Part shown: positions 55,629 through 64,000 of the stretch, one piece after another
Position numbering within the stretch: the first letter of the stretch is position 1
How the letters are laid out: the number at the start of each line of letters is the position of its first letter
NCBI GenBank assembly: GCA_902702965.1
Contig: CACRXP010000008.1
Location: 1,795,923-1,859,922, forward strand
Direction: 5' to 3'
Source of the DNA: Spirometra erinaceieuropaei
Taxonomy: Eukaryota; Platyhelminthes; Cestoda; Diphyllobothriidea; Diphyllobothriidae
DNA: 64,000 bases
Position numbers and translations under genes: made by a program
The notes under the pieces: model-generated
What the model was told of the DNA's origin: nothing
Databases searched by the model: none
What the model saw: only the letters and a program-made list of their open reading frames with translations

Positions 55629-56139
55629 TTATTGGAAGGTTATTCCAGAGGAAAGTATACCTGGAAGCGAAAAAAGGGAGCGCTTAGATGTGGAGGACGC
55701 TGGAAGAGGTATAATTAGAGACGAGTTGCGAAGATTGTATGGGCGACTACTAGGGGTAAGTGTTGGAATCCGAGAAAAATTTGAACTATGATTAATGCGA
55801 AAGAGGAGACAGAAGCCCGCTTCTAGTCTTCGAACCAATAAAAATTTTAGGTTAGTTAGTTGGCACCTATCTGAGTAGGAGATATTGGGATGTTCCCTAT
55901 CTAAAAGTTTTTTTGAAAAACGTCGTTGGACATTTTCAATTTTTAAACGACTGGCTTCATTCATCAAACCAAAGAATGGGCAACAATACTCGAGAATGGG
56001 AAGTACAAACATACGATAGAGCCTTAATTTAATTTCAGGAAGATAGAAATTGTAAGAAATAAAGCCACAAATCTGGGCAGCTTTGGCTGTAATTCTGTCA
56101 GCGTGCGGCGAGAGATCAAGATTACTAGTGTAGCTTAAA
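55629..56139 (-). pseudogene. Non-LTR retrotransposon (Jockey/CR1-like) RT C-terminal part
   Basis: The minus-strand frame reads LSPHADRITAKAAQICGFIS, YRMFVLPILEYCCPFFGLMN and KIENVQRRFSKKLL, then SYSDRCQLTNLKFLLVRRLE and RPYNLRNSSLIIPL. This is the region after the RT domain in Jockey- and CR1-type LINEs. The catalytic part is absent. The element is cut at 56140 by the pLTR of the neighbouring PLE, and its 3' flank contains the minisatellite. Confidence 0.8.
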
Positions 56140-56367
56140 CGCGCCCAAAAAGATTGCTGATAAAAGCGAACAGGCGAGTCCCAGGTAGCAGTTCAGAAGA
56201 TGAAGATGCGATCACTGAGACAAGACGTTTATTTGCCTGACGTTTTGGATTCTCACTCGAACCCATCATCAGAGACATTCGCAGATAGAGGTGAAGGTGG
56301 CACCAGGAGTGCAGTATTTATAGCACGTGGCTGCCGTGGGACCGTATGCGCACTGCAATTAACAGTT
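56140..56367 (-). repeat. Downstream pLTR of PLE 3 (228 bp)
   Basis: CGCGCCCAAAAAGATTGCTG through GCACTGCAATTAACAGTT is repeated directly at 58836-59063 with the same length and few differences. It contains the end of the GIY-YIG frame and a hammerhead-like motif in which GAAAC is AAAAC. Direct 228-bp repeats around the coding region are the pLTRs of this PLE. Confidence 0.85.
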
Positions 56368-57133
56368 CTCACAATCGCCGCTGGGGTCGTAATTGATGCG
56401 GCGGTGGCTTGGCGGTCTGAGTCCGAGTCGTTAATTGCCGCGATTTCGTCATCCCTGCTGGATAGTGGTGTGACGATTGCTCGGCAAACTGGCTCACTGT
56501 CACCGCGATAATTGCTTACCCGCGCCCTCCCCACGTGACTGATTCTCCTGCCCAGGGGAAATCGCAATACGGAATAGGCCACCGGGAGGTCATTGTGTTT
56601 GTTGATGGATTGCGGGCCTGAGAACCATGACTCGAGCAGCTCGCGGCTCAGGCGGTTGTCACCCCTTGCGAGGATTTCGGCCTCTTTAAATTTGAAATTA
56701 TGGCCGGGTCCCGTCGAGTGTGCTGTCACCTGAGAGTTAGCGTCTCCCCGCCTCACTGCTGCTGCGTGCTCGGCAAGTCGCGTACGGAGTAATCTCCCAG
56801 TTTCTCCGACATAATTGCTTTGTCCGCAACTACACCAGATCCGGTAAACGACTCCAGAGGTTTCCTGCCGTGGCAGCGGGTCTTTTGGCCTCATAACTTG
56901 GCGCTTATGGTTGCTTCCGGCCTGTGTGCAACCCCAACTCCAAGTGGAGTGAGAAGACGACTGACGGCTTCCGAGACGTTCTTCACGTACGGAAGAGCCC
57001 GCCAAAATTTGGGGCTAGTTGGATTTGGTCTCTGGTGTCCTTCTCGTATGCACTGGTTGACAAAGTTGCGCGGGTAGCCATTGGCTCTCATTACCCGTCG
57101 AAGATATTGTAATTCAGCAACCTTGTCTTCCAT
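56253..57133 (-). pseudogene. PLE 3 GIY-YIG endonuclease part
   Basis: The frame 56253-57005 has GVVYRIWCSCGQSNYVGETG followed by RLLRTRLAEHAAAVRRGDAN, with E in SRELLESWFSGPQSINKHND. An unusually long C-terminal tail of about 110 residues follows, ending NVSDDGFE within the pLTR. Upstream, WRALPYVKNVSEAVSRLLTP lies in another frame (56891-57133), so one frameshift separates linker and endonuclease. Confidence 0.85.
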
Positions 57134-57241
57134 TTCACTGCAGTGCGTCTCAACACGCCGGTATAGCGCCCTTACGCAACTGCGTTTGTGACTGTTCGGG
57201 TGGTTGCTATTGGAGTTCAGTATTTGCGTCGTATTTGTCGC

Positions 57242-57802
57242 TTACCTGAACATTTTGGTTTTTAGGCCACCACAAACTTTGCGGCAGGCGAGGACATCCA
57301 GGAAGGCAAGCTGATTGTTTTCCTCCTCCTCCATCGTAAATTGAATGTCCGGGAAGACGGCGTTGAGTTGTTCTTTGAAAGTCAGCACCTGATCTCGTTC
57401 GATGACGACGAAGGTGTCATCCACATACCGAGCCCAGAATTTCGGTCTGTGGTGTCGGAAAACCAGCGACTCCAGCCGTTGAAGGACCGCCTCGGCTATG
57501 AGTCCCGAAATCGGCGAACCCATTGGCATTCCCTTCACCTGCTCGTAGATTGTTCCGTCGAATGTAAAGTGCGTCTTGAGACGAAACTTCAGCAGCTGGA
57601 TGATTTGGGCGTGTCCGAGGCGATTCTCCGTTTCGTCGTACTTCTCTCGTAGGAGTAATTCGATTGTCTCGACTGCCAGGTGCTGCGGGATAGAAGTAAA
57701 AATGGACGTGACATCAAAGGAAACCATGATATCGCTTGGCAGGAGACTTACTCCTTTAAGTTTCTCCAATAATTGCGTTGACGAGCTGACTGTGGTGTTC
57801 AA
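57242..57802 (-). pseudogene. PLE 3 reverse transcriptase core
   Basis: RT motifs are all present: A is IMVSFDVTSIFTSIP, B is KGMPMGSPISGLIAEAVL, C is WARYVDDTFVVIERD with intact YVDD. IQFTMEEEENNQLAFLDVLA follows. The frame stops at MFR near 57242, so the join to the endonuclease part is broken. Confidence 0.88.
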
Positions 57803-58835
57803 ATCGGAGATCAGAAACTTGAGACGTTGGAACAGCCACTTTGCCAGTCCGTAGGTTGGAGTGCCCTTTAGTTACACGATAGGCCGGAGAGGAGCGCCCT
57901 CTTTGTGCACTTTTGGGAGACCTTAGAATCGGGCTAGGGCCGTTTGGTTTGTGCTCTCGCCATGCGTCGGTCGATTGGCGATATTGCACCTGAGTTCTCC
58001 ATTGCCAACAGCTTTGCGTTAATCTCGCGTGTCAGCGTTTTCATGGGGTTTGATTCTCATGGCACATAGGACTGACGATCTTCCAACAAGCTTTTGGCTT
58101 TTTGATTGTAGTCTGTCCTGTCCAATACGACCGTTGAACGCCCCTTGTCCGCAGGCACGATAACGAGGTCGTTGTCGGCCCTGAGTTCCTTAAGCGCATC
58201 GCGCTCGACCTTGGAAAGCACATCGCGCGGCCTATGAGCCATGAGGAGGGAGGATACTTGGTGTCGAATGAGGTTCTTCGTTTCGTCTGTTGCTCCCGTC
58301 TGGCTGAGGATTGATTCCACTGCTGCGATCATGTTGGCAGGTTTGGCATCGGCTGTATTGAATGAGGCCTCATGCCGTTAAACCTGCATTTGTTCCTCCG
58401 TCAGCTCCTTTGACGACAAGTTGTGCACCAGTTTGTCGTTCTTGGATGACATTGGAGCAGGAAGCTTAGGAAATTTGCTCTCTAGGGCTGCTTCTCGCGT
58501 TGCTTTATGTTCGCGGCTTCGTTCGGCCAGCCTCTGCTGAAGCAGTTTTATGCCGTCCTCGCCCATGAACTCGCAGCACCTTGCTTTCTCTTGGTCAATC
58601 CTCTGACGTTATTTGCGAATCCGTGAGCGACAGTCTTGAAGGAGCACTCGGATCATTCTTCGGCCGTGCTGAAGTACTGCGCGTCTCGCCAGCTCTGTGT
58701 TGACCGGAGGTTTGTATGAAACGCACTTCGGCAGCACATTGTTGTCGAGACCCCTGTGCAGAAATCGAATCTGCGCATATGTTGACGACACTCAAAGGGC
58801 AGAGGTTTCCCACCGTCGAGCCGATCGGAGCGCTT
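57803..58835 (-). pseudogene. PLE 3 N-terminal region, frameshifted
   Basis: Pieces in order on the minus strand are FDFCTGVSTTMCCRSAFHTN (about 58750), KLLQQRLAERSREHKATREA with DKLVHNLSSKELTEEQMQV (58378-58566), and LKELRADNDLVIVPADKGRS with TVVLDRTDYNQKAKSLLEDR (58057-58332). ADKGRSTVVLDR is the usual PLE block before the RT palm. Several frame changes show that the copy is inactive. Confidence 0.78.
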
Positions 58836-59063
58836 CGCGCCCAAAAAGATTGCTGATAAAAGCGGACAGGCGAGTCCCAGGTAGCAGTTCAGAAGATGAA
58901 GATGCGATCACTGGGACAAGACGTTTATTTGCCGGACGTTTCGGATTCTCACTCGAACCCATCATCAGAGACATTCGCAGATAGAGGTGAAGGTGGCACC
59001 AGGAGTGCAGTATTTATAGCACGTGGCTGCCGTGGGACCGTATGTGCACTGCAATTAACAGTT
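58836..59063 (-). repeat. Upstream pLTR of PLE 3 (228 bp)
   Basis: This is the direct repeat of 56140-56367. Here the hammerhead-like core is intact (GAAAC). It precedes the N-terminal coding region of the element on the minus strand. Confidence 0.85.
58938..58976 (-). ncRNA. Hammerhead-like motif in upstream pLTR of PLE 3
   Basis: On the minus strand CTGATGA is followed by one extra T, stem II GGGTTC with GAATCC, then GAAAC and GTC. Stem III is only ACGT, as typical for PLE hammerheads. Stem I is not clear by eye. Confidence 0.62.
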
Positions 59064-62000
59064 AATTGCAGCACCTCGTGCAAAATGCACAGGTTTATTT
59101 ATTTCAACTCGTTTTGATGGGATCCCGACGGGTCTTTAATACAAAATATTTATTTATTTTACCTATCAACTCCGTCTACGTAACTGACAGGCAGGCGAGT
59201 TCAGCAACCAAGAAAGACGCAGTCCACCGTGTGTCCCACAGCAGTGTGGAAGCAGGGACGGTGACTTACGCATGAATTCGCTTATAGTCATAACAGACTT
59301 GTGCTACAACCACCACACTCTGGCTCCCTTCGTCCACATGCGTCGCGTGCCAGGACAAAGTCAGGAAGGTCGCAGACGGGAGAGGGTCCAGGTGGCTGAC
59401 GAAGCAAAACAACCAGCCTTCGCGTGACACACACGACCTGGTCCCCACACAGTAGGCCAGAACTTAACACATAAGAATGGGAGTGAAATAATCTCCAAAG
59501 TAAGTGATAGCACAGCACCTGAGCAGAGCATTCAATGGTTAACTGAGACTGATGGGGAGAAGAAGGTCCGCAGACAAAGTTCGCCTACTGATGATCGAAA
59601 TTTCAATGAGTGACATCATACTTTGATTGTGCTTGCAAATTCGAAGATGTCACAAATGGCTAGTCGGAAAACAAATTCGGTCACGATGTGATGCAACTAA
59701 AATGTGTGCTTCTGGATTAGCCCTTAGCACAGAAGACGAGTCCTATCCTTCTTATGCGGTTTATGAAAGGATAAGCAGCTTCAATGCCCATTCATTTTGC
59801 GAACCCTTCATGGAATTTCTACGTGGCACTTTTTGCCGTTAATGATGCGGATGCTCTAAGCCTGCTCGATGTGCGCCAAATGCAAATGCAGAATTTTTTA
59901 AGGACTTAGAGGAGAATTTTTCTTAAAACGTCCCAGAAAATTTTCTTCAGTGCTTTCTATACATATATTAGGCCTTTCGCCATCTTCGAAAAACAAAAGG
60001 CACACAACGACAGCTTGTTAGAACTGATAAAAATCCCATCACACACCACTCATTTTCGTGGATATTTAGTGGCCAAACTCCGGGCGCATGTTGGAACTCC
60101 GAGTCCCTCGCGAGTACCAGCACGCGCGCACCAGTTGCAGTCTAGTCCTCGACCAGTGTTGACTGTCCAAATTGACTTATCGTATTCGAGGCTGACTCGG
60201 TCGTGTTCTTGCTGAAGGCGGTGGACGACTGCTCCACCGTCTCACATTCGCGGACGCCAGTCTCGAGGCATCGGACGTGCCCTTGTCTGACTGCTCTCTC
60301 CTACCAATTTTATGCTTAACTGTTTTGTACGCAATACGACATCCTCCCAACTGACGTCACACTTCTGTTCAGAACTGGCTGGGGTCTCATTATGGCCTAA
60401 GCAACTGCGATGGATATGGCAGTCTGGGTTGGACTTGCGTACACTGACTGAGTAATAGGTCAAGCTCGTCCTGCTTTGCTTCGATATTCAATTTAGAGCC
60501 CCGCGGGCAAGCGCAAAGGTGTCGGTTGCATGGAAAGAATGAATCTTTCTCCCAACAGGAGTGGAAATATGTGGTGGTGATCGAGGAGGTTGGACGCGGT
60601 TAGCCGAGATTGCTAGATGTGGCATCTGAATGGGGTAGCACAACAGGCAACGGGGTAAATTCAACAGGGAAAACATTAAAGGAGCCACCATTAACTGTGT
60701 CGTCCCCAACAAAAAAGATCAGATCTAATGTCAACTTGGACATTCAGGTGCTGCACATTGCGCCAGCAGATGCAGGACAGAGTAAAGCCATGCATTATTG
60801 TAACGAGGTTGAAGTTGGTGGAGGACTATTCAGATTAGCCGAATTGCCGAAGAGGTTTGCCGTTGCCGAATTCAACAGCGGCAAAACGTACTACTTCCTT
60901 GGCGAGGGCAAGCACGCATACAAGCATGGGGATTTGCATCATTCCTAGTTACAGAATCCGAAGAAGTACTAGCGTTGCATCGAGATTGCAATGCAGACAT
61001 TTGAGTGGGCTGAAGCTGTCCGCTCTCACATCTGCCAACATGGCCGCCTACTCATGTCGCCTTTCTGACCGCCCCAAGCTCACTGACAATTTATGACTGT
61101 GAGAGCTCGACGCAAAAGACGCCGCATATTTCGCGAACTGACTGAAGGCGAACACGAACAAGATGGAAGCGTCCACACGCGCTGTGGACTAAGAACTTCA
61201 GCGACGGACGACTGTTCGACCGTCGAAACCGACGATGTTTACCGTGGGCTTCACAGCAAGGCGAGGCAGACACGCTGACTCGTGTGTGAGCTAGTTTATA
61301 GTGGGGGTGGGCTTGCGCAATATCGACTGCACTCTCTCCTTCTCCTTTACCTGGGCGCGGTGTCATGATATAGCCAAGACCGAAGGCGAGAGAGCGCGCA
61401 GGTAGGCGACATGGCGGGACTGCACCTAGGCGTACCAAAACACTCCTTGCCACACAACAAACACGACCAGAACTTGAAACAACAGAAACATCACAACGAG
61501 TCAGAAGAACGAGGATGACTGGGCAGCCATGTTAACGATCTGTATACATCGCTGGAGCGCAAGCGCACATACCGGCGGGAAACCAGGTGCAAGAGAACTG
61601 CCGGCGTACAGCAGGTTTGGCAGTCATGGCATAGCAGACGCTCACAACGGTTGACACTCAGACACACACTTACGACTGAAGAGACAGCTTGTGGCAGCTA
61701 CTTCCTTAGCTCCGCGTTCGCTATTTCCACTTAGAAAAGCTTCTCCAACCCAGTCCGTCTTACTTGAATTGTGATTTGGGAACCTTCCTGTTGTCGAGCA
61801 TGAAAACTTTTGGGTCTGTTTCTACCTCCGACAACTACTAACAACTTAAGAACTGCAACTTTCCTGCTTCCGAATCTGCGAGGCAGTCAGGCGCAGACAA
61901 TGGAAGCTGTTTCACAAGTTTCGGCATTTGAATCTACCTCTCCTCCTGCTACGCAACTTATTCGGACGACCGAGCATCCAATGAAGATGTGCGGCATCGC

Positions 62001-62600
62001 AAGGCCGAACTTTGCCGTACTCGCAACTTCACCAGACTCTCCTACAAAACACCCAAAGGCTCCTCTGACGCCCTGAATGCCCAGTCTACACCGTCATCTC
62101 GTTCCAACACGGCCGCCCCTTGTTGGCATCACATCACTTCTGGTGAACCCTAATGAGAAAATGAACAGCGCCTCAGCTCCTATTTCTCAGCAGCCAATTT
62201 CTGTGCTACCGCATATTACCTAACACTCTGTAATTATTCACAGAACGTTTATCCGCAGATCTACCAAAACATAACACAGAGTGGTTTTAATCGGTCGTTT
62301 GGACTGTCTTCGAAAGAAAAATAAAATAGTACATGCACAGTTTCGAAAGCATCAAAAAACCTGAGTTCACAAATAGAATACAATTAACAGGCGTTGCATA
62401 TGGTCTTGGATACAGCCAAATTAACCAGAAGACGCAAGAATACACTAAGCATTCCGAAGTTTCGTAAATGAATTCAAAAGTTCGGTCAAGTAACTAGGCA
62501 GAACGATGACAAGATAAATAATATAAGCGGATATTTTGGCTTCCCAACAGGTCATCATAACAAATTCGTCTGTCGCAGGCGACAAGGGCAACTGCTGGCC
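59064..62600. other. Stretch without recognised gene
   Basis: A LINE-tail-like motif (TTTGATGGGATCCCGACGGG then TCTTTAATAC) lies at about 59110-59140. The longest frames (60610-60948 plus, 61091-61453 minus) resemble nothing I know. The 60610-60948 frame encodes VNLDIQVLHIAPADAGQSKA and FNSGKTYYFLGEG and has low-complexity-free composition, so an exon is possible but unsupported. Confidence 0.4.
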
Positions 62601-63640
62601 AGAAAGGATGCTGCGGTGACTTGGGCTTAGGCATCTTAGTACCTATCCTCAAGAAGGGAGATAAGAGGAGATGCGACAGCTACCGCGCCATAAGTCTCAT
62701 CGACGTTACTGCAAAGATCTTCGCTATTGTCCTACTCAGGCCACTACAGGCTAATCGTGACACAAGGACGAGGCCCAACAAAGCCGGATTTCGTGCTGCA
62801 CGTGGATGCGCGCCCCAGGTATTTACAATAAGGCGCATTCCGAATTTCGCCATAGCTACCAACAACCGACGGCTGTCTGCTTCGTTGACTTTGCCGCCGC
62901 GTTCGATTCCGTTCATCGTGAGTCCCTGTGGCAGATATTGGTGCTAGATGGTGTATCGGCAAAAATCTTTGCCATGATCAAGGCCTATTATCGCTCCACT
63001 ACTGCGAGAGTCCTATTCCTCAACAATCTTTCCCAAACTTTACGTATTCATTTTGCCGTTCGACAGGGTCGTATCCTGTCACCCATTCTGTTTAACTATG
63101 CTATTGACTGGATCCTCGAGAGGGCCGTACAGGAGGATGACGGCGTTGAGTTTGCATCCGGACACCGACTGAGTGATCTCGACTATGAGGATGATATCGC
63201 CTTACTTGCTTCAAGTTTTGGTGCTCTGCAGTCTATGGTGTCACGGGTGAGCGTGGTCGGTAAATCAGTCGGTTTATCATTAAACGCTGGGAAGACCAAA
63301 GGGCTTTCAAGCTGCATCCCTGATCAGGAGAAGGCACTCCTCGGGATTGATGGCTGTCAACTTGAATAAGTAGGCAGTTTTAAATACCTCGGGGCTAGGC
63401 TGCTGCCTAATGGACAGAGTAAGGACGATATTATTTCCCGAATCGATGCTGCCCGCTGGATTTTCTCAAGACTTCGGAAATGGGTTGAGCTGTCTAGATC
63501 TGCTGCAGCGGATCGTCACGCGTGGAGAGGTACAGCTCGTGGCATCATCGAGGCCGGCTAGATCAGGCATGATCGTAGCCGTACCAAGTACATATACAAT
63601 AATCGACCACAGTGAGAACAGGTTACGAAAATATCGATAG
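62600..63640 (+). pseudogene. RTE-like non-LTR retrotransposon reverse transcriptase
   Basis: Plus-strand frames carry LGILVPILKKGDKRRCDSYR and AISLIDVTAKIFAIVLL, then after a shift near 62830 TAVCFVDFAAAFDSVHRESL (motif A), VRQGRILSPILFNYAIDWIL (motif B) and RLSDLDYEDDIALLASSFGA (motif C). After a stop at 63367-63369, VGSFKYLGARLLPNGQSKDD and RIDAARWIFSRLRKW follow. The catalytic YADD is YEDD here and QGC is QGR, and there are shifts and stops, so the copy is dead. The family is very common in tapeworms. The endonuclease domain is absent. Confidence 0.88.
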
Positions 63641-64000
63641 ACCTGGAGACCGTACCTCAGACCTCCGATGCACCTGCATTTCAGTGGTTATGCGGACGTT
63701 ATACTAAATTAAATGGGGGCTGACATGTTTGACTAAGGTACTCAGTGGGTCGAGGCTTCGCTTCGATGGTTCATTTGCAATTTTTTCTGGCAAACCGCAG
63801 TTCGTGCCTATTTACCATACAAAAAAATCAAAGGAGTGACTGGCAATGGAGACTTACTAGTTTGTAAGAAAAAAAGCCCTCCCAACTAATTCGTTAAGCT
63901 CAGACTAGACGGTTAAAAACCGTTTTGTTGATTCCTTCGTGAGGAGACCTCGACAACAGATCCCAGGAGACTATGGATGCGAGTTGACAGGATACCCATG
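63641..64000. other. Right edge, nothing recognised
   Basis: No frame or repeat is supported. Remaining LINE C-terminal sequence could lie here but is too decayed to read. Confidence 0.4.

Overview
The window looks like eukaryotic repeat-rich DNA from a parasitic flatworm, most likely a tapeworm of the Schistocephalus/Spirometra/Dibothriocephalus type. The evidence is the mix of elements: GIY-YIG Penelope-like elements (PLEs), a CsRn1-like Ty3/gypsy element with a C-H-C-C gag finger, a Merlin transposon, an RTE-like LINE with C2H2 fingers, very short introns and a kelch-like gene with small exons. The species is an inference. I see no bacterial gene organisation.

Layout. 1-1860: a Merlin transposase gene on the minus strand, faced by an inverted remnant of a second copy, with about five degenerate ~140-155 bp tandem units between them. 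2770-20065: one large satellite array, about 49 monomers of ~352 bp. 20.1-32.65 kb: PLE copies in both orientations, short tRNA-like elements and (TA)n tracts. 32653-37302: an almost intact gypsy retrotransposon nested inside a PLE. 37.6-39.3 kb: a solitary piece of the satellite and remnants of LINE zinc-finger ends. 43.2-48.6 kb: exons of a BTB-BACK-kelch gene on the minus strand. 48.97-50.93 kb: a DNA transposon with a Tnp2-like transposase between GC-rich inverted repeats. 54.3-59.1 kb: a LINE end, a minisatellite and a PLE with two 228-bp direct repeats (pLTRs). 62.6-63.7 kb: a decayed RTE-like reverse transcriptase.

Main observation. By eye I find hammerhead ribozyme motifs in three unrelated repeat families: the 352-bp satellite, the short tRNA-like elements, and the ends/pLTRs of the PLEs. 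Each has a CTGANGA box, a stem II, GAAA, a very short self-complementary stem III and a cleavage triplet. In the satellite, stem I (CCCA/TGGG), stem II (GCCGA/TCGGC) and stem III (ACACGTGT) can all be drawn in the best monomers. The short elements, the PLEs and a lone satellite fragment at 37.6 kb also share the same kind of junction: they abut (TA)n tracts. A reasonable hypothesis is that ribozyme-cut satellite and short-element RNAs are spread by the PLE reverse transcriptase/GIY-YIG endonuclease. The sequence shows the motifs and junctions; activity and mobilisation are not shown.

Host genes are few. Apart from the kelch-like gene, most open frames belong to mobile elements or cannot be assigned. 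Many reported frame starts are not ATG, so starts of exons and element ORFs are approximate.
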